Shown: piece by piece, positions 10,217 to 20,900 of the stretch
How positions within the stretch are numbered: position 1 is the first letter of the stretch
How the letters are laid out: each line of letters starts with the position of its first letter
Assembly: GCF_003858645.1 (NCBI RefSeq)
Contig: NZ_RQJP01000003.1
Coordinates: 124,001 to 188,000 of the forward strand
Reading direction: 5' to 3'
DNA: 64,000 nucleotides
Origin: Larkinella knui
GTDB taxonomy: Bacteria > Bacteroidota > Bacteroidia > Cytophagales > Spirosomataceae
The notes under the pieces: generated by a model
What the model saw: the letters and a program-made list of their open reading frames with translations, nothing else
What the model was told of the DNA's origin: nothing
The model's database searches: none
Made by a program: the position numbers and the translations under genes

Positions 10217-10313
10217 AAAGAATAATAAGAACTGGAGAGTACGAATCACGCATTCATCAACTGGTCCTCAGACGATTCCGAAAAATCCATGGTTGCGGCC
10301 CGTAATCCTTCCT

Positions 10314-10820
10314 TCATTTAGTGTTTGAATTAAAGGTAAACCGGTAGCTGACATCGATCGGGTCCGTATAAACCTTATCGTAATAAAGTTCGACCGTCAT
10401 GGTGTTTTCTGTTAGACTTTTGATCGTGTAAGGCAATACAGCCAATTCATAAACCGGAATGACAAACTCGAGCGTAGCGTTGGAATTGATCAGCGACCAG
10501 CTGTCTTCAATCAGCGGATCGGTTTCCGAATTAGCACACTTGGTAGCACCGTTGTTATATTCGAATTTACGTCCTTCACCGGCATAAAAAACGTATTGAT
10601 CATCTGCTCTACAGGGATCGATTGAGTTTTGAATCGGTATGACCCCTGACTTTTGTCCCAGGTCAATTACCTGAAATGACACCAACCGCCAGGCTTTCTT
10701 ATCAATTCCGGTGAGCAACTGGCTATAAGTTGTTGGTTTGGGTTCCAGTTTTTCAGAGCAGCCCGAGAAAAGCCCCATCAAACCCATTGCTAAAACCAGA
10801 AATCGGGAGAATGCTTTCAT
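10314..10820 (-). CDS. Lipoprotein, lipocalin-like domain candidate
   Basis: 168 residues with a lipoprotein signal (LVLAMGLMGLFSGCSEK; Cys at about 21). The rest (ITTYSQLLTGIDKKAWRLVSFQV ... DPCRADDQYVFYAGEGRKFEYNNGATKCA ... SWSLINSNATLEF ... SLTENTMTVELYYD) has the pattern of the short lipocalin-like/DUF5004-type lipoproteins common in Bacteroidota, usually describing an added-ligand binding or structural role at the cell surface. The family call is by pattern only. It starts 5 bases after the stop of the preceding lipoprotein gene, so the two are co-transcribed and follow a SusC/SusD pair, which suggests a surface-exposed accessory of that uptake complex. Confidence 0.82.
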   Translation of the reverse strand: MKAFSRFLVLAMGLMGLFSGCSEKLEPKPTTYSQLLTGIDKKAWRLVSFQVIDLGQKSGVIPIQNSIDPCRADDQYVFYAGEGRKFEYNNGATKCANSETDPLIEDSWSLINSNATLEFVIPVYELAVLPYTIKSLTENTMTVELYYDKVYTDPIDVSYRFTFNSNTK

Positions 10821-10825
10821 AAGAC

Positions 10826-11695
10826 TTATTGGGGAGTAAAGGTAAATGGGAATGTAACCAAGATGGTGGTGTCTTTACCAGCCTGTGTTCTGAAAAGCGC
10901 TTTCCAGCGCAGATTGAGCGAAATCTGGCGGTTTTGCGGATTCCAGGAACCGGAACCGGAGAGCGTATCTCCACCGAGTTCGGCACTCGACTGGGGCAGA
11001 ATGGTTAGCGAATTATCCAGGTTGTCGACAAAAGTAAACGTTGGTTTGCTCGCCGTAAACCCAAAAATATCTTCCAGACCGATATTCCAGTTGGCAATTG
11101 TATACGTTTTACAATCAAGGCTGGAGATATCAATGTTGGCTCTGGAAGCCGTTGCCGGTGTAATCTGTAAAAGATTTACATAGGCTCCATTCTGGCGAGC
11201 ACCGGTATAACTGCCGCTAAACAGACAGTCATCCTGAATGGTAAAGGTCATCGTTTTTCCAATAATGCCTTCTTTTCCGAGACCAACCTGCAACGAATTA
11301 GGCGTTACTCCGGTTAAGGTCAGAACTACCGTCTGCGATTCCAGAATGTTATTGGCGTTATTAATCAGCTTCAGTTTAATTTCGCCAAAACTCTGTTTAG
11401 CGGGAATTGTAACCGTCCCTTTGGTGGTTTGAAAGACATAATCCTTGCCTTCGCGGGCCGTACCACTAACGGTATAATTGATGGTAACCGGCTGGTCTAT
11501 TTGGGGTCCGGCGTTATGAACCCGAATGGTAATCGGCTGGTTGTAACTTTCTTTGTACGTCAGCGTCGTGTCCGTAAACCGCACAAAATAAGGCCCCTCA
11601 AAAGTTCGGTCGATATCGCCTTTCTCACAAGCTACCACCACCCAGACCAGTAGCAAAGCGGTTAGGCAAGTCAATATGTATGTGTACTTTCTCAT
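10826..11695 (-). CDS. Surface lipoprotein with Calx-beta/DUF4843-like domain
   Basis: 289 residues from the ATG at 11695 (an in-frame TTG lies 9 bases upstream). Lipoprotein signal MRKYTYILTCLTALLLVWVVVACEKG. The first half (FVRFTDTTLTYKESYNQPITIRVHN ... VTINYTVSGTAREGKDYVF ... GTVTIPAKQSFGEIKLKLINN ... QTVVLTLTGV) is the beta-sandwich pattern of Calx-beta or DUF4843 domains found in SusE/SusF-position lipoproteins. The second half is beta-rich and unrecognised. Located directly behind SusD, the position normally held by substrate-binding surface lipoproteins, so it probably helps capture the ligand of this Sus-like system. Confidence 0.83.
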   Translation of the reverse strand: MRKYTYILTCLTALLLVWVVVACEKGDIDRTFEGPYFVRFTDTTLTYKESYNQPITIRVHNAGPQIDQPVTINYTVSGTAREGKDYVFQTTKGTVTIPAKQSFGEIKLKLINNANNILESQTVVLTLTGVTPNSLQVGLGKEGIIGKTMTFTIQDDCLFSGSYTGARQNGAYVNLLQITPATASRANIDISSLDCKTYTIANWNIGLEDIFGFTASKPTFTFVDNLDNSLTILPQSSAELGGDTLSGSGSWNPQNRQISLNLRWKALFRTQAGKDTTILVTFPFTFTPQ

Positions 11696-11764
11696 CTTTG
11701 TCAAAATACGTCCTACGGTGGCGCTTCAACCAACGTTTACTTGTTAACGCTTAGTTCTGTACTC

Positions 11765-13117
11765 TCAATACCCCGGATTCTGGGCACCTTTCAGGGCGGG
11801 GTTCCGCTGGATCTCAGTTTGTGGAACCGGCCAGCGCTCATACCGCGCATTCCAGTTAGGCGAAAACGCCGACATAACGGCTTGCGCCCGTCCGGTACGA
11901 ACCAGATCGTACCAGCGGTGGCCTTCAAAAGCCAGTTCATACTGGCGCTCACGCTCGACGGTCGCCAGGATATCGGCCTGGTTGGTAGCCGATACATTAG
12001 CCGCTTTAGCCCGGGCCCGCAACACATTGATATCGCTCACCGCGCCGTTAGCCCCCGCCAGTTTACCCTGCTGAGCCCGGGCTTCGGCCCGGATCAGGTA
12101 CATTTCAGCCAGTCGGAAAACCACTACATTAGAATTACCGTCTGTTGCCGTACCATACTTGCGCACGGTCCAGCCATTGTCGTTTCCACGCTGCTTGGTA
12201 GCGTCAAAGGATATCGTTGCCAACCGGTCTTTCGATTCAGCCGAGGCCAGCGCCTGAATCAATTGTTCGGAGGGAATCATTTCCCGGCGGGTCACCAACA
12301 GGTTATTCAATAGTGGGCTATTGGCATCGTTTTGGGTATACCCCATTTCAAATATGGACTCTTTCGGAAAGTTATTAAAGACAATCGTCTTGAAATCCGG
12401 CTCCAGTGTATAGACTTTCGAATCGATGACCTGACTTGCAAACTGCTCGGCCTGAACCCAGTTTTTCTGATACAGATAATACCGGGCAAGAGCCGCCCGT
12501 ACTGTATTTTGGTTTGCATATGCAGCTCCTTCCGTTTGATCAGTAGTCAGATTAGTGAGCGCATACTGGAAATCTTCAAGCACCGACGCCAGAATATCTG
12601 CTTTGGCCGCTCGGGGAATATTCCGGTTGGTAACCTGATCGGTTGTGGTCACTTTTGGAATGTCACCGTACGTGTTGGCTCCATAAAAATTGGCCAGTCC
12701 ACGGAGAAAATGGGCTTCCCCCAGCAGTTGCTTCTTCGCAGCAGGTTGCACCCCCGCCAGGTCCGGCAGCCGTTCCAGAATAAAATTAGCCACATAAACC
12801 GTGTTATAAATGTAGCCCCACATTGCCGAGACGTCGCCGTTGGTCGTGGTGATCTGTTTGGTACCAAATTCACGATAATCGCCAAAAGTGCCATTGTAGC
12901 GGACGTAGTCGCTCATGAAATCTCCGGCAACCACGGTATACTGGGTAATGGCACGGAAAGAAGAGTAGAGACCAACCCGAACGGCCGGTACATCCTGGGC
13001 CCTTTTCAACACCAGATCATCGATCCGCAAATCGCGTGGAGGTGGTTCCAGCACTTCCTTGCAGGAGCTAAGACTGAGGATCGACAGCAGAAAAATATAG
13101 ATCAGAAAGCGAGTCAT
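11765..13117 (-). CDS. SusD/RagB-family outer-membrane lipoprotein
   Basis: About 450 residues starting at ATG 13117, which gives a lipoprotein signal (MTRFLIYIFLLSILSLSSCKE). The body shows the SusD tetratricopeptide-type scaffold: AMWGYIYNTVYVANFILERL, LLGEAHFLRGLANFYGANTYGDIPKV, and the C-terminal signature ERERQYELAFEGHRWYDLVRTGRA followed by RWPVPQTEIQRNPALKGAQNPGY. SusD proteins form the lid on a SusC channel and bind the nutrient. It follows its SusC partner by about 30 bases. Ligand unknown; the nearby M43 protease suggests peptides. Confidence 0.94.
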   Translation of the reverse strand: MTRFLIYIFLLSILSLSSCKEVLEPPPRDLRIDDLVLKRAQDVPAVRVGLYSSFRAITQYTVVAGDFMSDYVRYNGTFGDYREFGTKQITTTNGDVSAMWGYIYNTVYVANFILERLPDLAGVQPAAKKQLLGEAHFLRGLANFYGANTYGDIPKVTTTDQVTNRNIPRAAKADILASVLEDFQYALTNLTTDQTEGAAYANQNTVRAALARYYLYQKNWVQAEQFASQVIDSKVYTLEPDFKTIVFNNFPKESIFEMGYTQNDANSPLLNNLLVTRREMIPSEQLIQALASAESKDRLATISFDATKQRGNDNGWTVRKYGTATDGNSNVVVFRLAEMYLIRAEARAQQGKLAGANGAVSDINVLRARAKAANVSATNQADILATVERERQYELAFEGHRWYDLVRTGRAQAVMSAFSPNWNARYERWPVPQTEIQRNPALKGAQNPGY

Positions 13118-13146
13118 GATTGAATGCGATGAATGTAAAAAATGGA

Positions 13147-16100
13147 TCAAAACGTAACTGAAAGCCCCACCATGCCTGTTTTTACCTGTGGCAGCGTGTT
13201 GAGTTCAATGCCCTGTGCGGACGTAGAACCATCCAGGGTACTCACCTCCGGATCAGAACCGCTATATTGGGTCAGCGTCCAGATGTTGGTGGCCGAAACA
13301 TAGACTCGCGCACTGGTAACCTTGATGCGATTGACCCACTTTTTATTTACGTTATAACCAAAAGTAACGTTTTTCAAACGCAGGTAAGAACCATCTTCCA
13401 CAAACCGGCTGCTGTGGTAGTTGTTGTAGGTGTTTTCGAATTCGTAACGGGGAATACTGGTAATATCACCGGGTTTTTGCCACCGTTTCAACGCATCCTT
13501 GCTTTGGTTGAAATCCAGGGAAGCGCCGGTATTGACCGTGCTGGTCTTGGTGAGGTTGAGAACTTTATTGCCATACGAGAACTGAAAGAAAACACTCAGG
13601 TCAAACCCTTTCCAGGAAAGACGGTTGGTCATCCCGCCAAAAAGCTTGGCTTGGGCGTTACCAATCACCTGAGCATCATCGGGTGTAATCCGGCCATCCT
13701 GGTTTTTGTCTTCATATATGGCATCACCCGTTGCCGGATCTACGCCCAGGAATTTCAACCCCCAGAAGGTTCCAAGCGGCTGACCCGGCAGAATAATATT
13801 GGTAGAGGTAGCTCCGGAAGCTTCATAGCCCCGATACAAAGGCTCGGGCGTATCCAGTTCAACTACTTTATTCACGTTATGCGACAAGTTCAGATCTGTA
13901 CTCCACCGAAAGCCTTTATCCATATTGATCGTTGAAAAGGATAACTCGGCTCCTTTGTTGGATACTTTGCCAATATTACCCTGAACTGCTCCAAAACCGG
14001 TGGTCAGCGGAATTGGCTGGGCAAACAGTAGTTTATCCGTCAGGTTGCTGTAGGCATCGACACTGAAAGTCAGGCGACCGTTGAAGAAGGAAGCGTCCAG
14101 ACCAACGTTGGCCTCCCGCGTGCGTTCCCACTGCAGCAACGGATTGGCCACGGAAGAAGGCCCCAAACCAGACGATCCGCTGTAGGTTGTGGCTCCCCAG
14201 GTACCTAGAAACTGAAAATTACCGATTCGTTCATTCCCCGTATATCCAAAACTAGCCCGAAGTTTTAGATCGCTCAAATCGCGAAAGTTTTTCATAAATT
14301 CTTCACTGGAGATCCGCCAGGCGGCCGACGCCGACGGGAAGAAACCAAACCGGCGCTCACGCCCGAACCGCGACGAGCCATCGTACCGCGAAGTCAATGT
14401 GAACAGATAGCGTTCTTTAAAATCATACCGGGCTTCACCAAAGAATGACAGCAACCCACTGTTGGCCAAGCTCGAACTTCCCTGATCTACCACGCCCGCT
14501 GAACTGATGTAGGTAAAGTCATCGCTGGTGAACAAGCGGCCCTGCACAAAACTACTGCGGTCCGTCCGGTTGATCAATTCATGGCCTAGCATCACATTCA
14601 GTCGGTGCTTTTCATTAAACAAAGCACTGTAGGTCAACGTATTGGTATTGATAAAGGTAGCGGCTACCGAAGCGGTGTACACACCCAGCCCCTGCCCACC
14701 AACACCTTCACTGATACCACCGGCCCACGTTGTGGTCGGAAAATAATCATCGTCAATTACGCTGTTGTAGTCGATGCTGGCCTTGGACCGGAAGCGCAGG
14801 TTATCGAGCAATTCATACTCGGCATAAATACCGCCCAACACCTTGACCGAGATAACATTCTGACGGGGAAATAAAGCTTCACCAACCGGGTTGTAGTTGC
14901 GTTGCGAATAATTGGGATCACCGGGAACGAGAAGTTGGCCGAGTTCATTATAGGGTGAAAAGAAGGGCAGGCTATTAACGGCACCAGAATAAACACCATT
15001 GAGTGAATTATCGCCCAGAACGCGTTTATTCATAGCCCTCGCCAGTGTAAGGTTGGTTCCAAAAGACAGTTTTGAATTGGCTTTGTGGTCCAGGTTCAGC
15101 GTCCCACTCATCCGCTGAAAACTATTGGCAATCAGTACACCCTGTTCATCGCGGTAGTTTCCACTCAGATAAAACCGGGTGCGTTCATTTCCTCCAGTGG
15201 CCGAAACCTGGTATTGTTGATAAAGCCCCCGTCGGGTTACCGCGTCGACCCAATCGGTATTAATGGCATCCGTCACCCCTTTGATCAAACCGAATTTATC
15301 CGGATCCTGGCCCGCATTTACCAACGCTTCACGTTGCAGGTCCAGCAATTCCGTCGAATTCAATAACCTTGGTTTGCGAATGATTTCGGTCATGCCCCGC
15401 TGCACTTCCGCAGTAATGGTCGTTTTCTCATTGTTCTTTCCACGTTTAGTCGTAATAAGAACCACACCATTGGCGGCCCGCGAGCCGTAAATCGCTTTGG
15501 CCGAAGCGTCTTTCAAAATCTGAATCGACTCAATATCATTTGGATTCAACAAAGCAAAAGCGTTGTCATTTTGCCCCCCGGTTCCAACGGACGAAAGGCC
15601 ACCGTCTTCCACCGGCACCCCATCGACAATAAAGAGCGGACGGTTGCTGGCCGAAATGGAGGTACTCCCACGAACCCGTACCGAGATTCCCCCACCCGGT
15701 GTCCCGGACGACTGCGTCACCAGAACGCCCGCAGCCTGCCCCTGCAGAGCCTGATCGAAACTAGTTACCGGAAGTTCTTTGAATTTATCGGAGGTCACGG
15801 AAACCATCGACCCGGTGATGTCTTTCTTTTGGACTGAATTATACCCCGTTACCACCACCTGGGCCAGTTCATTCACGGCTTCGGCCATCTTGACGTTGAT
15901 AACCGACCGTTTATTGACCGGTATATCCTGAGAAATAAGCGCGATGGACGAAAATGTCAGGATGTTTTTGTCATCAGGAACGTTGATGCTGTAATTTCCA
16001 TCCGAGTCAGTGCTGACGCCAATGGTGGTTCCTTTCACAACGACGTTGACACCGGGCAGCGTCGATCCGTCCTGGGTTGCGGTTACCCGGCCCGTTACCC

Positions 16101-16182
16101 GGCGGGTTTGCCCAAATGCCAGACTGCCTGACAGAAGTATGAGTATCAACCAACAACTTAATAAAGTAAAACGTTTTCTCAT
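13147..16182 (-). CDS. SusC/RagA-family TonB-linked outer-membrane transporter
   Basis: 1011 residues, normal length. Signal peptide (MRKRFTLLSCWLILILLSGSLAFGQ), carboxypeptidase-regulatory-like domain (RVTGRVTATQDGSTLPGVNVVVKGTTIGVSTD..., about 27-110), plug with a TonB-box-like VVTGYNSVQKKDITGS and IQILKDASAKAIYGSRAANGVVLITTKRG (about 115-240), then the barrel ending in an aromatic-containing strand (TGMVGLSVTF). It imports the ligand delivered by the SusD encoded next. Its upstream gap of about 340 bp carries a terminator for the previous pair and an AT-rich promoter region, so it probably starts its own transcript. Confidence 0.95.
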   Translation of the reverse strand: MRKRFTLLSCWLILILLSGSLAFGQTRRVTGRVTATQDGSTLPGVNVVVKGTTIGVSTDSDGNYSINVPDDKNILTFSSIALISQDIPVNKRSVINVKMAEAVNELAQVVVTGYNSVQKKDITGSMVSVTSDKFKELPVTSFDQALQGQAAGVLVTQSSGTPGGGISVRVRGSTSISASNRPLFIVDGVPVEDGGLSSVGTGGQNDNAFALLNPNDIESIQILKDASAKAIYGSRAANGVVLITTKRGKNNEKTTITAEVQRGMTEIIRKPRLLNSTELLDLQREALVNAGQDPDKFGLIKGVTDAINTDWVDAVTRRGLYQQYQVSATGGNERTRFYLSGNYRDEQGVLIANSFQRMSGTLNLDHKANSKLSFGTNLTLARAMNKRVLGDNSLNGVYSGAVNSLPFFSPYNELGQLLVPGDPNYSQRNYNPVGEALFPRQNVISVKVLGGIYAEYELLDNLRFRSKASIDYNSVIDDDYFPTTTWAGGISEGVGGQGLGVYTASVAATFINTNTLTYSALFNEKHRLNVMLGHELINRTDRSSFVQGRLFTSDDFTYISSAGVVDQGSSSLANSGLLSFFGEARYDFKERYLFTLTSRYDGSSRFGRERRFGFFPSASAAWRISSEEFMKNFRDLSDLKLRASFGYTGNERIGNFQFLGTWGATTYSGSSGLGPSSVANPLLQWERTREANVGLDASFFNGRLTFSVDAYSNLTDKLLFAQPIPLTTGFGAVQGNIGKVSNKGAELSFSTINMDKGFRWSTDLNLSHNVNKVVELDTPEPLYRGYEASGATSTNIILPGQPLGTFWGLKFLGVDPATGDAIYEDKNQDGRITPDDAQVIGNAQAKLFGGMTNRLSWKGFDLSVFFQFSYGNKVLNLTKTSTVNTGASLDFNQSKDALKRWQKPGDITSIPRYEFENTYNNYHSSRFVEDGSYLRLKNVTFGYNVNKKWVNRIKVTSARVYVSATNIWTLTQYSGSDPEVSTLDGSTSAQGIELNTLPQVKTGMVGLSVTF

Positions 16183-16368
16183 GTACGGCTACTTGATGTT
16201 AAACTGAACTTCCCGGCAGGAATCCGATCTTCTTCCTCTTATAAAAAGTCCAATATACTTAATTTTCAAAATAATAAACGTTCAAGTATTGTTAATCAAT
16301 GTATACCAAATAAAAAATAATGTAACATATACAAGGACGCAATTTTCCAACGGAGTGTTGTGGTTCTG

Positions 16369-16412
16369 CCAATTAAAAACGCCGAACCCATCGGCCCGGC
16401 GTTTTTAGTTGG
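16369..16412 (-). terminator. Terminator between the two SusC/SusD pairs
   Basis: A 16-bp inverted repeat with one mismatch (16369-16384 against 16397-16412) contains the GC core AACGCCG/CGGCGTT. Read on the minus strand the stem ends in GGCGTTTTTAATTGG, a U-run, placed about 110 bases after the stop of the upstream SusD gene. It makes the two pairs separate transcription units. Confidence 0.8.
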
Positions 16413-16522
16413 TGTATTCCTGAAATGGCAAATCTCAAATGATACCTGTTAAACGTACAAGTGGCAACCCTTGATGAATCCTTTTGCCGTTTCCTTCATC
16501 GGTCGACAGGTAACGTTCTTTT

Positions 16523-17926
16523 TTAATACCCCTGATTTTGAACCAGCAGGCTGTTGGCGTCAATTTCCCGTTTTGGAATGGGCAACACCAGTTTCGGATC
16601 GTTCCAGTTGAGGTCTCCCGTTTTGCCTTTCGTGCGCTTGATATCGTGAAGCCGAACCCCTTCGAAGGCCAGCTCCTGCTGGCGTTCTTTCAAAACATCG
16701 ACCAGCGTTAGCGCAGCAATCGGCGCCACGCCCGCCCGTGTGCGAACGGCGTTCAGGTCATCGGCCGGTTTTGCTCCGGTGGCCGACGAAAGCCGCAGGT
16801 TGCATTCCGCGCGGGTCAGCAGCATTTCCGAAAATCGGATCACCGGAATGTTGGCGTAAAAATCGGCCCATTTACCCGTATAATACCGCGTTCCGGCCCC
16901 TTTGACCCCGATGTAAAACAAATCCGTCCGACGCGTATCTTTCGGATCGTAGGATTCTACGAAGGTGTTCAGGATCTGAATATCACCCCGGCCCACGGCC
17001 GATCCTCCCGCCGGAATACTGGCATACAAGGTCGTTAAACCGTCGTTGCTGGTACCCGGGTTATTTTGGGTGTTTTCCTGAATCTCAAAAATACTTTCTG
17101 CGGTATTCCGGTTTCTGAACACCGAGGTCACGGTCGGGTTCAACTGGTAATTACCCGAGGCAATTACCTGATTGGCCGCAGCCAGGGCTTTGGCATAATC
17201 CGATTGTTGCAGATAAACCCGCGACAGAAAAGCCAGCGCCGAGAATTTAGTAGCCCGTAAATCGTTTTCTTCCGGCATCAGCGTCGATGCTTTGGTCAGG
17301 TCGTCGATGACCTGCGTATACACCTGGGCAACCGTATTACGAGCCTTGGTTTCGGCCGCCTGCTCCTGCGTCAGCGTTGCCCGCAAGATCAGCGGAACAC
17401 CCGCCTGGTCATTGGCGGCCGTTGCGCCCCAGGGCAGTGCATACAAACGAACCAGTTCGAAATACATGATTCCGCGCAGGAAACGGGCTTCGCCCTCAAT
17501 GGCCGCCTTTTGGTCGGCATTCTGCACTTTGTCGAGTGCGCCCAGAATGTTATTGGCGACATTGATCACCTGATAGGCCGTAATCCAGGTCCGTTGTGCT
17601 TCGGCGTTGGTGGCCAGCATCTGCCGGTTGACCACCTCCCGGTAGCTCGCAAACGTGCCTCTCCAGGCCACGTAATTGTCGGGAGCCAGCAGGTCCGGCA
17701 ACAGCAGCAGGTTGGTTCCGTACAGTTCGCCGTCGGCCAGTCCACCACCCGTACCGCTAAAAATTCCATAGGCACCGATCAGGGCACTTTCAATGTCCTG
17801 GGCCGATGACAAAGCCGTAGCGGCATCGACCGACTGACGGGGTTCAAGGTCCAGCTTACTGTCGCAGGCCGTGAGGCCAATCGCCAGCGCCAGACTGAAG
17901 GATATGATTGTTTTTTTCATCTTCAA
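16523..17926 (-). CDS. SusD/RagB-family outer-membrane lipoprotein (second pair)
   Basis: 467 residues with lipoprotein signal (ISFSLALAIGLTACDSK). SusD features: ITAYQVINVANNILGALDKV, IEGEARFLRGIMYFELVRLYALPWG, and the C-terminal KERQQELAFEGVRLHDIKRTKG followed by LVLPIPKREIDANSLLVQNQGY. It binds the nutrient for the SusC encoded 8 bases upstream, so they are co-transcribed. It differs clearly from the first SusD, so this is a separate specificity rather than a recent duplication. Start is the first of two close ATG codons (Met1 or Met3). Confidence 0.93.
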   Translation of the reverse strand: MKMKKTIISFSLALAIGLTACDSKLDLEPRQSVDAATALSSAQDIESALIGAYGIFSGTGGGLADGELYGTNLLLLPDLLAPDNYVAWRGTFASYREVVNRQMLATNAEAQRTWITAYQVINVANNILGALDKVQNADQKAAIEGEARFLRGIMYFELVRLYALPWGATAANDQAGVPLILRATLTQEQAAETKARNTVAQVYTQVIDDLTKASTLMPEENDLRATKFSALAFLSRVYLQQSDYAKALAAANQVIASGNYQLNPTVTSVFRNRNTAESIFEIQENTQNNPGTSNDGLTTLYASIPAGGSAVGRGDIQILNTFVESYDPKDTRRTDLFYIGVKGAGTRYYTGKWADFYANIPVIRFSEMLLTRAECNLRLSSATGAKPADDLNAVRTRAGVAPIAALTLVDVLKERQQELAFEGVRLHDIKRTKGKTGDLNWNDPKLVLPIPKREIDANSLLVQNQGY

Positions 17927-17933
17927 GTGTTGA

Positions 17934-20900
17934 TTAAAATCCGAGATTCACGCCAAACGTAAACGTTTTTGCCTGCGGTGGCGTATAGAAATCATGCCCT
18001 AACGCGATGTTGGCCGTCTGGTTGGTCGAGTTGACGTATTGCGTGTTTACCTCCGGATCATAGCCGGTGTATTTCGTAAACGTGAACAGGTTCAAGCCCG
18101 AAACGTAGACGCGAGCCGTCTGGATGAAGGCTTTCTTCAGAAACGCACTTGGCAGGTTATACCCGAGCGTGGCGGTTTTTACCCGCAGGAATGAACCGTC
18201 CTGGACCCAGCGGGACGAAATGCTGGTTCCGTTTGCAGCGCCAAATTCAGCCCGTGGCACATCCGTCACATCACCCGGTTTTTGCCAGCGTTTCAACTGA
18301 TCCTTGGTCTGGTTATCGAAATAATCAGCATTCACCGACTGGTAAATACCCGCCACGTTGAAGAGGTCGTTTCCGTACACAAACTGCAACAGCACGCTCA
18401 GATCGAATCCTTTGTAGGAAAAATTATTATTGAAACCGCCCGTAAAATCCGGGTTTGGATTCCCAACAAACAGCTCCGGTGCCGAAGCATAGTCGCTGGT
18501 CGGTTTGCCATCCGGTCCTTCATACAGGGCATCGCCATTGGCCGGATCGACACCAACGTATTTTTTGCCGTAGAAAATCCCCAGCGGTTTTCCTTCCGTA
18601 ACGTAGCTCAGGAAGCGGGAATTGGCCCGGATCGGCGACACGTTCAGTTTCGTTACCTTGTTGCGGTTGAACGAGATGTTGAAGTTGGTCGACCAGCGGA
18701 ACGCGCCTACCAGATTTTGGGACGTAATGCTGAATTCAACACCCCGGTTGCGCAAACTACCGATGTTGCGGGCAATGGTCGAAAACCCGTTGATAGCCGG
18801 TTGCGGCACATTCAGCAACAGATCGTCGGTATCCTTGTTGTAGAAATCAAGTTGTCCGTTCACCCGGTTGTTGCGGAAACCGAACTCCAGACCTAGATCG
18901 AACTGCGTTGAACGCTCCCAGCGCAAAGCGGCATTGGCCACCTGCGAAGGACGAATACCGACCTGATCGGCGTAGTTGATCGTTCCGTACAGACCGCGCG
19001 AATCGAAGTTGCCGATTTCCGAGTTTCCGGTTACGCCATAACTGGCCCGCAGTTTTAAAAGGCTCAGAACCGGAAGGGCTTCTTTGATAAAAGGCTCATC
19101 GTTCAGAATCCAGCCAACGGAAACGGACGGGAAGAAACCATAGCGGTTGTCGGCTCCAAAACGTGACGACCCGTCGATCCGACCCGTCAGACCCACCAGA
19201 TACCGGTCTTTAAACTTGTAATTCGCCCGGGCCAGGTAGGAAAGTATGCTAAAACCGGTTTCGGTCGAACTGGCATCGGTTTTCTGGCTGGCACTGGCTA
19301 GTTCCTGAAATTTGTCGTTCGGAAAATTCCGGGCCGTCGCCGACACGGTCTGCACGTTTTGTTCCTGATACGTCATCCCGGCCAGCACATCAATGGAATG
19401 GTCTGTCCCGATATTTTTCTGGTATTGCAACGTGTTATTCGTCGTCCAGTTGTTGACGCGCGTCATGGCCTGATAGCCGTAACCGGTCGGAGCGCCGTCT
19501 TCCGTAACCCGTCCCTGGTAAATTTCTTCCTGCAAATTCAGGATGTCGAAACCGTATTCGCTCCGGAATGACAAGCCGGGCACAATCTGGTACTGACCAA
19601 ACAGATTCCCGAACGTACGGAACGTGCGGGCGTAATTGGATGCGTTAGTCAGTTCGACCAGGTTGTTGTAATACAGCGTCTGGCGGTTGTAGCCGGTCGG
19701 GTCATTGGGATTATAAATGGCCTGAAGGGGCGGCAGTGCGTTCAGCTGAATCGGGTTTGAGAAGGCATTATCGCCCGCTACTTTCTTGTTATTGATGGTC
19801 GAGAAAGCAATGCTGGCTCCAACACTCAACTTTTTGCTTACGGTATGGTCGAGATTCAACCGCATGTTGTTCCGCCGAAACGTATTGCCGACGATAAAAC
19901 CGATCTGTTTGTTGGTGGAACCGCTCAAACTGAAACGGGTTTTTTCGTTTCCACCATTGATCCCAAAGTTAGCCTGATTGACCGATCCCTGACGGAAAGC
20001 CGCACCCGCCCAGTCGCTGTTGAGTCCGGAGTTTTGATCGATACCGTAGCCCGGAAAACCGTCGCTCGGATCGTTGGGATCAATACCGGCGTTGGTGAGT
20101 GATTCCGAGAACAGTTCCTTGTATTCGGCTCCGTTCAGAAATTCCCGCTTGCGGGTGGCGTTGGTGATGCCCGTGTAATACCCAAGCTGAATATTGGTCC
20201 GACCGGCTTTGCCCCGTTTGGTCGTGATCAGCACTACCCCGTTGCTGGCCCGTGATCCGTAGATTGCCGATGCCGATGCATCTTTCAGAATTTCGATGGA
20301 TTCGATGTCGTTGGGATCGATGTCGGCCAGCGGACTGAACAGTTCGGTATCGGTCGTATTGACATCCTGCGAGGTAATCGGAATACCGTCCAGCACATAC
20401 AACGGTTCGTTCCCGGCCGAGATAGAAGCCGCTCCGCGAACGCGGATTTGCAGGGCAGAACCCAATTTGCCACTTCCCTGCGTAATCTGAACGCCCGGTG
20501 TGCGGCCTTGCAGGGCGGTTTCGAACGTCTGAACCGGCAGTTTGGCAATTTCGTCACCCCGCACCGTCAGTTGCGATCCGGTCAGATCCCGACGCTGCTG
20601 CGTGCCGTATCCCACCACCACCACTTCGTTCAGGGCACGCGTATCATTGACCAGTTTAACGTCGATGGTACTGCGGTTGCCAATTTCAGTCTCCTGCGTT
20701 GTGGTTCCAATAAAACTAAAAACCAGCGTTCCTCCCGAATTGGGGACGCTCAGCGTATAATTGCCACCGGCATCCGTTTGCGTTCCCCGGCTCGTTCCCT
20801 TCAACTGAATGGAAACACCCGGCAAAGCCGATCCGTCGTCAGCTGAGGTAACTTTTCCGGTTACCTGCCGATCCTGCGCTTTAGCCGAAGCCCATACGAG